A stretch of 64,000 nucleotides of DNA from UBA668 sp040081465 (lineage in GTDB: Bacteria > Actinomycetota > Acidimicrobiia > Acidimicrobiales > Ilumatobacteraceae), in the NCBI GenBank assembly GCA_040081465.1, contig JBEBGL010000004.1, positions 177,223 to 241,222 of the forward strand, in the 5' to 3' direction. Shown one piece after another: positions 9,302 through 17,026 of this stretch. How positions within the stretch are numbered: the first letter of the stretch is position 1; each line of letters opens with the position of its first letter. The position numbers were made by a program, and so were the translations under genes. The notes beneath the pieces were generated by a model, which saw only the letters and a list, made by a program, of their open reading frames with translations, was not told where the DNA came from and did not search any database.

Positions 9302-9904
9302 ATGAAGTGGCGTGTTTTGATCCCAGTCCCCGCAGTGCTTGCAGTCGGCGCAGTCCTCGGAATGTCTGCTTGTGGCACCGCTGCTGGCGCTCAGTCCGGT
9401 GCGACCGTTGTGAACTTGGGCACAACCAACTGGGCGACGATCCCGACAGTGCCGCCGACCGTGTCCACCATCCCCGGCACCACGCTTCCCCCAGTGCCTG
9501 GTTCCAAGACAACCGAAGTCACCGAGTACACCATCAAGTCCGGCGACAACCCGACGACGGTTGCGAGTTTTTACCTGATTTCGCTGCAAGAACTCGACGA
9601 GATCAACGCGACCACAGAGGGCTACGACCTCTTCCTGATCGGGTTGAAGATCAAAATTCCGGTCGGCGCGACGATCCCTGTTGTGGGTGAAGCGCCTGGT
9701 GACACTGTCCCGCTAGTCGAGGCCGAACTCTGCGGCACATACACGCTTGCCTCCGGCGACTTCCCGGGCAGCGTTGCGCAGAAGTTTAAGGTCACGGTCA
9801 AGGCGCTCGACGCCGCGAACGAGGACACGAACGGTTACGGCGGCTTCATCGTCGGCACCGTGATCGATGTTCCCTGTGCTGTTGGGGAAACCAACGACGG
9901 CTGA
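9302..9904 (+). CDS. LysM-domain lipoprotein
   Basis: A 200-residue exported protein. Residues 1-24 form a lipoprotein signal (MKWRV, hydrophobic core, lipobox GMSAC), followed by a Ser/Thr/Pro-rich linker. Two LysM-like repeats follow: one with YTIKSGDNPTTVA and an I-P ending, another with YTLASGDFPGSVAQ. LysM domains bind N-acetylglucosamine in peptidoglycan, so it probably sits on the outer face of the membrane in contact with the wall. The frame extends upstream to a GTG at 9275 and an ATG at 9293, but the signal peptide and the -10 box just before 9302 favour the start given. Convergent with the acyltransferase 24 bases on. Confidence 0.85.
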   Translation: MKWRVLIPVPAVLAVGAVLGMSACGTAAGAQSGATVVNLGTTNWATIPTVPPTVSTIPGTTLPPVPGSKTTEVTEYTIKSGDNPTTVASFYLISLQELDEINATTEGYDLFLIGLKIKIPVGATIPVVGEAPGDTVPLVEAELCGTYTLASGDFPGSVAQKFKVTVKALDAANEDTNGYGGFIVGTVIDVPCAVGETNDG

Positions 9905-9927
9905 TCTGCCGCGCTAGTCCGGACTCG

Positions 9928-10953
9928 CTATCCGAGGTCTGGCCAGCGCCGATTCTGCCGGCGGCGTACGCCGGCTCGGCCAAGTTTGCGATGCTCGGCG
10001 AGCGCCCACTGCCGTCGCCAGCCGTTGTACTCCGGTCCTGTGAGCTTCGGGTTGTTGCCCTGCGCGGCCCGCTTGCGCGCTGTCCAGAAATCTGTCAACG
10101 CTTCGTCGCCCAATGCTGCGACCGCTGCTTCGATGCGAGTGTTGAATCGACGAGTTGATTCGCCTTCGATGGGCCGTAGCGGACTACCGAACACGACTTT
10201 GGTGGTTCCACGCTTGAGTCGCTTCATGCCCTTGCCATAGATGCTGCCGGTGCCGTCGATGAAAACAGGTACTACTGCCGCGCCGGTGCGGTTGGCGAGG
10301 TACGCGGCACCGCCCTTGAATTCTTGGCCCCACCCATCGGGCGAGCGACCACCCTCGGGATAGATGACCAAACTCCACCCGTCGTCGATCAGCTTGCGTA
10401 GTTCGTCGCTGCTCTTGCGGCTTGTGACTTCGCGGTCGATCGGGAACGCATTCAAAGTCAGTGCGGCGAGTGCACCCTTCACCCGCGTGTCGAAGAAGTA
10501 GTCAGCGGCCGCGGCGACGACCAGTGTCGAGCGCCACGGCTCGGGCACGACTGTGATGATCAAGGGCGTGTCGACATGGCTGTGATGGTTCGGCGCGAAG
10601 ATCACGGCTGGTGTCTCGTCGAGGCGCTGCAGATCGGCGAGCCGATCAAGCCCAACTACCTGCGGGCTGGCAACGACTTTGACGAACGCGCGCATCGGCC
10701 CATTGGTGACGACGGAACGCGCCGCCTTGGCTCCGGCAGAACGCGCCCACCCCGTCTCGAAGTTGGCGCCGAGCTTGCTCGGGTCGGCCGGGACGACGAC
10801 TCCCTTGGGAACCATCGGCTTGCGGTAGGGGAAGCCGAGCGCGCGAATCGGTCGCAGCGCGGTACGCACCGCGCCACTCGCGGCATCGCCAACCTTCACC
10901 ACGCGGCGCAGTTGGCCGAGTGAATGCAGACGTGATGGGGCGTACTTCTTCAC
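9928..10953 (-). CDS. 1-acylglycerol-phosphate acyltransferase family (PlsC-like) protein
   Basis: A 341-residue acyltransferase. The NHxSHxD-type motif appears as NHHSHVD and the acyl-acceptor motif as YPEGGRS, both diagnostic of the PlsC/LPLAT family that moves fatty acyl groups onto glycerol-phosphate or other lipid acceptors at the membrane. The frame runs far upstream, but the GTG at 10953 overlaps the upstream gene's stop (GTGA), giving a sensible start (VKKYAPSRL). It is the last gene of a four-gene cassette, suggesting it acylates the product of the upstream enzymes. The exact acceptor is unknown. Confidence 0.85.
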   Translation of the reverse strand: MKKYAPSRLHSLGQLRRVVKVGDAASGAVRTALRPIRALGFPYRKPMVPKGVVVPADPSKLGANFETGWARSAGAKAARSVVTNGPMRAFVKVVASPQVVGLDRLADLQRLDETPAVIFAPNHHSHVDTPLIITVVPEPWRSTLVVAAAADYFFDTRVKGALAALTLNAFPIDREVTSRKSSDELRKLIDDGWSLVIYPEGGRSPDGWGQEFKGGAAYLANRTGAAVVPVFIDGTGSIYGKGMKRLKRGTTKVVFGSPLRPIEGESTRRFNTRIEAAVAALGDEALTDFWTARKRAAQGNNPKLTGPEYNGWRRQWALAEHRKLGRAGVRRRQNRRWPDLG

Positions 10954-12539
10954 TGCACGTCCGCGATGAGTAGCGCCGGTACGTGAAGGTGCGTGATTGT
11001 CGGCGAGCGACCGACGACATCGCTGGCGATCTCGAAGGCATCGTCCATCGTGCTGGCGGGCGTGAACCCAAGTCGGCGAACGGTGGGCGGATCGCCGCCG
11101 ACGATGATCACCTTGCCAGCGTGCTGCAGGCCGTGCGCACCCCAGTACCACGCGTAGAACGGGTGCACGCCGTGGTAAGCGTTGCCGGTGCGGTAAAGGT
11201 GGCGATACCACTCGTCTTCCGCGTACTGCTTCTCCCACTTGCGCGACATCTCCGCCGGGTCGGTGGTATCGGAGAGCACCTGCTCGAAGAAGTCGATGTA
11301 GCTGGGGTGATGCACCGGGTTGAAGTCGCGGTAGCACGGGTGCGTCATGATGACGACGCCGCCCTCGCGAACAAGTGGCTTGTTGCGGTACATGTTGAAC
11401 AGGTACCCGAGCCCCATGCACATCACGAGGATGGGGTTCATCACACCATCAGGGTTGTACGGGGACACAAACGGAATGCCGAGCGTGAGAATGTCGGTCT
11501 GGCCGTGCACCTCCATCAGTTGCTGGCGATGAACGTGCTCGAGGGTGATCTTGTGCACGGCTTCGGTCTCGCCAGCTTGCACGCTGGTCATCTGGTGCGG
11601 ACCTTCAATGCCGTGGAAGATCTTGCGGGCGAGCTTGATTGGTGTGCGATTCAACGACTTGGTCGTGCCGAGGAACGTTGCGCGATCTTTCGCCGTCCAC
11701 TCCCACTCGCGCTTGTTGATGAACTCGAAGGGCGAGGGGAACATGTCTGTGTTGAGGGTGGTCTCGATCTGGAAGATCTTCGGCCCGTGATCCTTCAGCA
11801 CCTTGCCAAGCCGCCACACGCTGGTGTGCAGTGCGCTCTGGTGGCGGTGGCCCATCAGGCTCTTCGTGTTCTGCAGCGTCTCTGGATTGTGATGGAAGCT
11901 CAGGCAGCGGTATGAGGCAAGACCCGTTGTGATGCTCTTCCAGCCACCATCCATCGCGACCGAGTTGATGTTGACGTACACCACGAGGTCGCTGTCGGCG
12001 GCGCGCTTGTTGATCTCGAGCACTTCGCCTTCGTCGGTGGTGCCGATCACCGTCAGGTTGTCGTGATCCTCGGCATCGTGCTGGTACAACATGCCGCGAG
12101 TGTGAAAGGCGTCGTAGATGCGATCGCCGAGGGCGTGGCGCAACTCGTACTCGTGCATGCGTCGGTGCAGCCCGAGCGCCGCGATGATGTGCACGTCGTC
12201 GACGCCTGCGGCCGCAGCAGTATCCAGCACTGCCTCGATGACGCGCTGACGAACGTCGGGGCGGGTCATCTTCGGCAGTGGCAAGCTGACATCGTCGAAT
12301 GCGATCGTCAGCTTCATGCCGGGGAACAGTTGTGTTGCCAACGGGTCTTGATCGATCGGGTTCAGCAGCGCGTTGCGGATCGCACCGTCGATGTCGCTGA
12401 GTGCTTCCAGCGGCTCGGGCGGATAAATCACGCGGCTACGGCCAGCGGGCAGCTTCTCGAGGCTGAAGTTCTCGCCACGCCAAAACAGGATGGGCGGCGT
12501 CGAGCGGTCGACCTCGAGTACGAAACCTGGACGGGGCAT
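10950..12539 (-). CDS. LarA-like (lactate racemase domain, DUF2088) protein
   Basis: A 529-residue protein related to the nickel-dependent lactate racemase LarA, whose relatives racemise or epimerise various 2-hydroxy acids. Recognisable parts are IAFDDVSLPLP in the place of the DDxTRP loop, ALGLHRRMHEYE for the GxHR-E segment, and GGWKSITTGLASY followed by HHN. The latter holds a Lys where LarA attaches the nickel-pincer cofactor and a His close behind. It is about 100 residues longer than LarA. The cofactor-making genes larB, larC and larE are not in this window. The ATG at 12539 follows the upstream stop by two bases. Substrate is unknown; the lipid-like context suggests a hydroxyacyl compound. 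Confidence 0.8.
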   Translation of the reverse strand: MPRPGFVLEVDRSTPPILFWRGENFSLEKLPAGRSRVIYPPEPLEALSDIDGAIRNALLNPIDQDPLATQLFPGMKLTIAFDDVSLPLPKMTRPDVRQRVIEAVLDTAAAAGVDDVHIIAALGLHRRMHEYELRHALGDRIYDAFHTRGMLYQHDAEDHDNLTVIGTTDEGEVLEINKRAADSDLVVYVNINSVAMDGGWKSITTGLASYRCLSFHHNPETLQNTKSLMGHRHQSALHTSVWRLGKVLKDHGPKIFQIETTLNTDMFPSPFEFINKREWEWTAKDRATFLGTTKSLNRTPIKLARKIFHGIEGPHQMTSVQAGETEAVHKITLEHVHRQQLMEVHGQTDILTLGIPFVSPYNPDGVMNPILVMCMGLGYLFNMYRNKPLVREGGVVIMTHPCYRDFNPVHHPSYIDFFEQVLSDTTDPAEMSRKWEKQYAEDEWYRHLYRTGNAYHGVHPFYAWYWGAHGLQHAGKVIIVGGDPPTVRRLGFTPASTMDDAFEIASDVVGRSPTITHLHVPALLIADVQ

Positions 12540-12541
12540 GG

Positions 12542-13696
12542 CTATTTCCCTCTCATGTCGAACGCGATCTTCACTGCGCCTCGGCGGCCAGCGGATGCTG
12601 CGTGAGCGATCGCGTCGGTGTAGTCGTCTAACGCATACGTCGCCGACAACAGTCGGGCCAGATCGTGATGCCGAATGATGTCGATTGCGGTCTGGAAGTC
12701 GGCGTGCGAGTAGGCGTAGCAACCGCGGATGGCGACCTCGCGGTGCCACAACGACGTCAGTTCCAACGACACGTTGCTAGGCATTCCAACTAGCTGAACT
12801 TCTCCGCCGGGTGCGACCACTTGTAGAGCCTGCTGCATGGACTCAGTACTGCCGACGCAATCGATCACGTGACGCGCGCCGCACGTCAGCTGATCGCCGA
12901 CCATCAGTGACTTGCTCGCGCTGCGCACCCAGCGGGGGAGTTCGTCGCTAGCGCAAACGACGTCGGCTCCGAGTTCCTTCGCTAAGCGCTTCTGTTCGGC
13001 GTAGCGAGCGGTGACGACGATCGGGCCGCGGCGGTCGGTACTGCGTGCAGTGATGGCCGCGAGAGTTAGCAAGCCGAGTGTTCCGGCGCCGAGTATGACG
13101 GTCTCGTCACCTGTGTAGCGGGCGGCAGCGTGTGCAGCGCACGCCGTTGGTTCGATCAGCACTGCGGCTTCGTCGCTGAGATCAGCAGGAACGTCGACGA
13201 GTTGGCTGGGGTGCGCGATCATCTCGTGACTCCAGCCACCACCGGTGTCGCTACAGAATCCCGATTGAAGTCCTGGTTCGAGATGGCCAAATGCGACGCG
13301 TTCGCACAGGTTGATTTGCCCGGTCGCACACGCCGGACACAACGGATCGATGCCGCGGGTTACGCACGACAGCACGGGCACCAGAGCGACGCGTCGGCCA
13401 GCGCTGCCATCGGCATTGAGCACGTCGGCGACAACTTCGTGGCCGGGCGTGAACGGGTAGCTGACGAGCGGGTCGAAGTACGCCGACGCGGTGCCGTCGA
13501 TCATCGCGAGGTCGCTGCCGCAGATACCGGCGAGTCGCGGCCGTAGCCGCACCCAGTCGGGAGTCGGTAGCGGCAACAATTCATCGGGCTCGACGGCGAG
13601 CGGCCCGAACGACGCGCCGGCACCCGGCATGATCGAACCGGCGACGCGCGCAAGCGCGAATCGCGCCGGCTTGCGCGAGAAGACCAAGCGACTCAT
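12542..13696 (-). CDS. Zinc-dependent medium-chain alcohol dehydrogenase
   Basis: A 384-residue member of the MDR family. The catalytic zinc ligands are in GICGSD and GHEV; four cysteines in the lobe CVTRGIDPLCPAC...NLC fit the structural zinc. The nucleotide-binding turn is ILGAGTLGLL. It would interconvert an alcohol and an aldehyde or ketone with NAD(P). The start overlaps the upstream reductase-HAD stop (ATGA), and its stop lies two bases before the LarA-like gene, so it works in the same pathway. A role on the aldehyde made by the upstream reductase is a reasonable inference. Confidence 0.88.
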   Translation of the reverse strand: MSRLVFSRKPARFALARVAGSIMPGAGASFGPLAVEPDELLPLPTPDWVRLRPRLAGICGSDLAMIDGTASAYFDPLVSYPFTPGHEVVADVLNADGSAGRRVALVPVLSCVTRGIDPLCPACATGQINLCERVAFGHLEPGLQSGFCSDTGGGWSHEMIAHPSQLVDVPADLSDEAAVLIEPTACAAHAAARYTGDETVILGAGTLGLLTLAAITARSTDRRGPIVVTARYAEQKRLAKELGADVVCASDELPRWVRSASKSLMVGDQLTCGARHVIDCVGSTESMQQALQVVAPGGEVQLVGMPSNVSLELTSLWHREVAIRGCYAYSHADFQTAIDIIRHHDLARLLSATYALDDYTDAIAHAASAGRRGAVKIAFDMRGK

Positions 13697-16038
13697 TGGA
13701 ACACCCGTCGGCGTTCGCGCTCGGAGAGCATCGTGCCTAGCGGCAGCAACATCTTCGGTGCGCCGCTTGCCTTCTCCCAGTGCTCGACGAGCCAGCCGCG
13801 CTTGCGGGCGATTGCCGCCAGGCGCGTCTCGGGGTTGACGGCAACGGGGAAGCCAACGGCTTCCAGCATCGGAAGGTCGCTGGTGCTGTCGGCGTAGGCG
13901 ACGCTGTCTTCTAGGCGCAAGCCTTCGCTCGCGCAGTAGTCGGCAAGAATCTCGGCGCGCGTTTCGCCTGTCGGTGGGACGACGCCCATGTTGCCGCTGT
14001 ATGTGCCGTCGGGGCGGGTCGTCAGCTTGGCGGAGACAATTTCGTCGAACAGCGGACGCAGACCCTCGACAGCGAAGTCGAGCGCGCCAGTGATCAGCAT
14101 CGTGCGATGGCCGAGAGCGCGGTGCTCGCGCACGCGGCGCAATCCAGCAGGGAACGACTTAGCCAGGATCAGTTGCGTGAGTAGCTCCGGCGAGTCTTCT
14201 GCAATTTGCGAGATCGGTGCATCTTCGTAGCGGCGGTAGAAGAATCGCAGGAAGTCGCTGCGGTCTTTGCGATCGATCGAACTCAGGCGAGGAGCTTCAG
14301 CGAGTGTCCGCAGCACGTAACGGATGCGCTCGGGTGTGTTCAGGCGTCGCGTTGCTAGGAACGAGTAGCTCTCGACCACGTTGCTGGCGATGAGCGTGTT
14401 CTCCAGGTCGAACGCTGCCAGGTGGCGATCGGGCGACATCACCGAGCGACGCAGGCGGGCAGTTCGATCGTTGCGGTTCTTGCCAGGCGTGACCTTGGCG
14501 CGCGAGTGGTGCACGATCGACGGCAAGTGAATCGTGCTGATGTAAACGGGCCAGTCGATGCTTTTCGGGTCGAAGTTGAACGCGCGCTTGTCTTCGGCGT
14601 CGAGTGCTTCCCACATCGCCATCAGCCGGTCGACCTGATAGATCGCCTCGCACTCGGTGTACAGGCCGTAGAGCTGCACGTACTCGAAGGCGCGATCGAT
14701 CTCGGTCTTCTTCTCTTCCAGGTTCGCAGCCCAAGTTGCTTGCTTGCCGCGCAACGGCAATGCCTGCAGCACGCGCTCTGTCTTCTCGGCGATCGACTTC
14801 GCGCGGCGTAGCTGTTCCTTAACGCGACCTCGTGCAGGGAACTGCCACTCAGGCACCTCGATGGGTTGGCCCTCTGCGTCGTACAACGGATGCTTGGTGA
14901 ACCATGAACGCACGTTGTCGACGAGCATCTTGTACTTCAGCGGGTTGATGCCGCCGCTAGCAACCTGCGTGATAGGTGCAGCGCGCTCTGGTCCGACTGC
15001 GGCGACGGTGATGATGGCGGCCACGACGATGTCGACAGGAATGACGTCGACCGTTCCTTCGGGAACGCCGGGGAACTCCTTCAGCAGTCCGCGTGCATAA
15101 CTGAGGATGACGGGCTCGGCCATGCGGAAGCCGCGGATCCACCCGGGGAATGGTTCAGCGAGTGCGCTCTCGATGATGCTTGGGCGCACGATGTTCACCG
15201 GCACGTTGCGCTTCATCTCGGTCAGCGCTTGTTCACCGAGTGCCTTCGTGTATGCGTAGGCGTCTGGCCAACCGACACTCGCGGCGCGTGCGCGGCCTGC
15301 TTCGACGAGCTGATCCTTCACCCACGCTTCGCGCAGGCCTTCAGTCTTCGCTGCCAGCGCGGGTCCACCAGCGGCGCCGAGTTCCTTGCGCGCCTCCGCG
15401 CGGAAGTGCACGAGCTGTGTCGCGGTACGACTGTTGGCTTCGACATCGCCGCGCAAGCGTCGACTGGCTGCGACTTCTTTACGCCAGTTGAGACCGATGT
15501 CCCAGTGGCCCTCGCTGACCAACGCCTCGGGTGCGTTGCCGCGCCTGTTGCCTGCCACGTAACACGTACTGACAGCAACCATGTGCGGCGTGATGTTCAG
15601 CGCTTGCAGCGTCTCAACAACGCGCACTGGCCCCATCAGGTTGATCTCGACCGCGCTGTCCAGAGGGCTGTCGAACGACACGGCAGCTGCGGAGTGAATG
15701 ACGATGTCGCAGCTGGCGAAGACTGCTCGATCGGCCTCGTTGAGGCCAAGCCCGTCGGTGCTGACGTCGCCACCAATGGCGACAACGCGGCGGGCAACCA
15801 TTTCGTCGAAGGTCTCGCCACCGCCGGCACACTGCGCCTTCAGGCGGTCGAACGCGTTGTTCTTAAAGATCTCGCGGCGCACGCGCTCGGTCGCGTCGTG
15901 GCGCTTGCTTGGGCGCACGAGCAGCACGAGGGTGCAGTCGGGCACGCTGTGCAGCAGGCGCTCGACCAGCGCGGTGCCCACAAAGCCTGTGCTGCCGGTG
16001 ATGGCAATCCGCTTATTGGCGAGTTGTTCGGCGATCAT
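13693..16038 (-). CDS. Acyl-CoA reductase-like SDR fused to HAD-IB hydrolase
   Basis: A 781-residue two-domain protein. Residues 1 to about 500 are an extended SDR of the fatty-acyl reductase (male-sterility) type: NAD(P) motif ITGSTGFVGTAL at 13-24 and the YxxxK catalytic pair in DAYAYTKALGE. From about residue 535 an HAD-IB (SerB-like) domain begins; motif I reads FDLENTL, later LITGALD (motif II) and YADSTSDLPML (motif IV). In motif I the second Asp, normally the acid/base, is Glu. Such fusions occur in actinobacteria, but their product is not settled. It is the first gene of the minus-strand cassette, divergent from a TetR regulator. Confidence 0.85.
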   Translation of the reverse strand: MIAEQLANKRIAITGSTGFVGTALVERLLHSVPDCTLVLLVRPSKRHDATERVRREIFKNNAFDRLKAQCAGGGETFDEMVARRVVAIGGDVSTDGLGLNEADRAVFASCDIVIHSAAAVSFDSPLDSAVEINLMGPVRVVETLQALNITPHMVAVSTCYVAGNRRGNAPEALVSEGHWDIGLNWRKEVAASRRLRGDVEANSRTATQLVHFRAEARKELGAAGGPALAAKTEGLREAWVKDQLVEAGRARAASVGWPDAYAYTKALGEQALTEMKRNVPVNIVRPSIIESALAEPFPGWIRGFRMAEPVILSYARGLLKEFPGVPEGTVDVIPVDIVVAAIITVAAVGPERAAPITQVASGGINPLKYKMLVDNVRSWFTKHPLYDAEGQPIEVPEWQFPARGRVKEQLRRAKSIAEKTERVLQALPLRGKQATWAANLEEKKTEIDRAFEYVQLYGLYTECEAIYQVDRLMAMWEALDAEDKRAFNFDPKSIDWPVYISTIHLPSIVHHSRAKVTPGKNRNDRTARLRRSVMSPDRHLAAFDLENTLIASNVVESYSFLATRRLNTPERIRYVLRTLAEAPRLSSIDRKDRSDFLRFFYRRYEDAPISQIAEDSPELLTQLILAKSFPAGLRRVREHRALGHRTMLITGALDFAVEGLRPLFDEIVSAKLTTRPDGTYSGNMGVVPPTGETRAEILADYCASEGLRLEDSVAYADSTSDLPMLEAVGFPVAVNPETRLAAIARKRGWLVEHWEKASGAPKMLLPLGTMLSERERRRVFQ

Positions 16039-16047
16039 GCGGGAGTC

Positions 16048-16076
16048 TGTTTAGCATCGTTTGGCGGTGTTGTCTA
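16048..16076 (-). promoter_or_regulatory. Putative promoter of the reductase/ADH/LarA/acyltransferase cassette
   Basis: On the minus strand TAGACA (16076-16071, 5 of 6 to the -35 consensus) is 17 bases from TAAACA (16053-16048, weak -10), which ends nine bases before the ATG at 16038. The -35 overlaps the palindrome at 16073-16088, so a bound repressor would block it. Confidence 0.45.
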
Positions 16077-16088
16077 CCAAATGGTAGA
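16073..16088. promoter_or_regulatory. Perfect palindrome, probable TetR operator
   Basis: TCTACCA-AA-TGGTAGA is a perfect 7-base inverted repeat with a 2-base spacer in the gap between the divergent cassette and the TetR gene. Size, symmetry and position fit an operator of the adjacent regulator, controlling both directions. Inference from position only. Confidence 0.65.
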
Positions 16089-16109
16089 GGAATGTGGAAA
16101 GCTATTCCA

Positions 16110-16709
16110 ATGGCAGCAGGGGACACCCGGGAGCGGATTCTGACGGCGGCTACCGACTTGTTCGGACTGCGCGGAGTCGACGCCGTGTCGCTCGACGTGA
16201 TCGCTGCCGAGGTCGGGGTCGCGAAACAGACGCTGTTGTACTGGTTCCCGTCGAAGGACGACCTCGTACAAGCCGTGTTGGTGCAGGCGGCGACACAACT
16301 CGGTGTCGCGATCGAAGCCGCGATCCGTTCCGCAAACGACGACCCGCTCGACCGCATCGAAGCGGTCGTGCGTGCTGTGTTTCGTCCAGCCGTGCGTCGT
16401 CCAGCGCTGCTCGGACTGATTCGAGAAGTCAGTCGTCTGTCGCCAGTAGTAGGCGAGCGCTTCCAGAGTGAACTGAGTCCGCTCGTCGATCGCGCGGTCG
16501 CCTATCTGCAGAAGGAAATGGATCGCGGTCGCATTCGTCAAGCCGATCCACGACTGATCGCTGGCCTCTGTTACGCGACGGTGACTGGCATCGCGACCGA
16601 GCCGGAGGTGTTGCGCAGCGTTGGTTGGCAACCAACAACCGCCGAACTTCGTCGGTTGCGCACTGAGCTACTCGCGTTCCTCCGCGCGGCACTCGCGCCG
16701 CTGGCTTGA
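16110..16709 (+). CDS. TetR-family transcriptional regulator
   Basis: About 199 residues. The N-terminal helix-turn-helix is clear: TRERILTAATDLFGLRGVD followed by VGVAKQTLLYWFPSKDDL; the C-terminal half is a ligand/dimer domain without identifiable ligand. An in-frame ATG at 16092 would add six residues, but GGAAAG at 16096-16101 is well spaced for the ATG at 16110 and homologues normally start just before the TRERIL helix. It is divergent from the acyl-reductase cassette with a palindrome in between, so it likely represses that cassette and itself, perhaps in response to an acyl-CoA or other lipid intermediate. Confidence 0.88.
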   Translation: MAAGDTRERILTAATDLFGLRGVDAVSLDVIAAEVGVAKQTLLYWFPSKDDLVQAVLVQAATQLGVAIEAAIRSANDDPLDRIEAVVRAVFRPAVRRPALLGLIREVSRLSPVVGERFQSELSPLVDRAVAYLQKEMDRGRIRQADPRLIAGLCYATVTGIATEPEVLRSVGWQPTTAELRRLRTELLAFLRAALAPLA

Positions 16710-16714
16710 CTGGC

Positions 16715-17026
16715 TCAAGCCCCGAAGTCGACCAGTTCCAGTAGCACACGACACTCGCCGTCGACTGCGAGGCTCTCTGCCTTTCGTACCGACGCCTTCA
16801 CCGGCAGAATGAACGACTTCCGTGTGTTATCGGGAAAGACCGACGTCGACCAGGTTGACGCGCCGATCGTCACCTTCACTCGCACCGAGCCGAAGCCGCG
16901 CTTCGACTCATGTGCGATCTCGTCGATCTGATCGGTGACGTCGAATGGCAACGTGAGGAAGTGCCAAGTCGCCTTACCGCCGTACAGCCAAAGCGGAGCC
17001 GAGAACTCGAACGAATGCGGGCTCAC
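16715..17026 (-). CDS. DUF1905-family protein
   Basis: A 103-residue protein with the family signature: aromatic opening (FEFSAPLWLYGGKATWHFLTLP), a middle stretch VRVKVTIGASTWSTSVFPD, and an ending in VDGECRVLLEL. DUF1905 proteins are small beta-barrel-like proteins of unknown function, sometimes fused to YdeI-type domains. The GTG at 17026 overlaps the stop of the amidohydrolase (GTGA), so it is the second gene of that unit. Convergent with the TetR gene, five bases away. Confidence 0.75.
   Translation of the reverse strand: MSPHSFEFSAPLWLYGGKATWHFLTLPFDVTDQIDEIAHESKRGFGSVRVKVTIGASTWSTSVFPDNTRKSFILPVKASVRKAESLAVDGECRVLLELVDFGA

Noticed and set aside
10983..11915. A 310-codon plus-strand frame inside the LarA-like gene
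   Set aside because: Composition typical of antisense translation; the opposite strand carries the conserved racemase segments.
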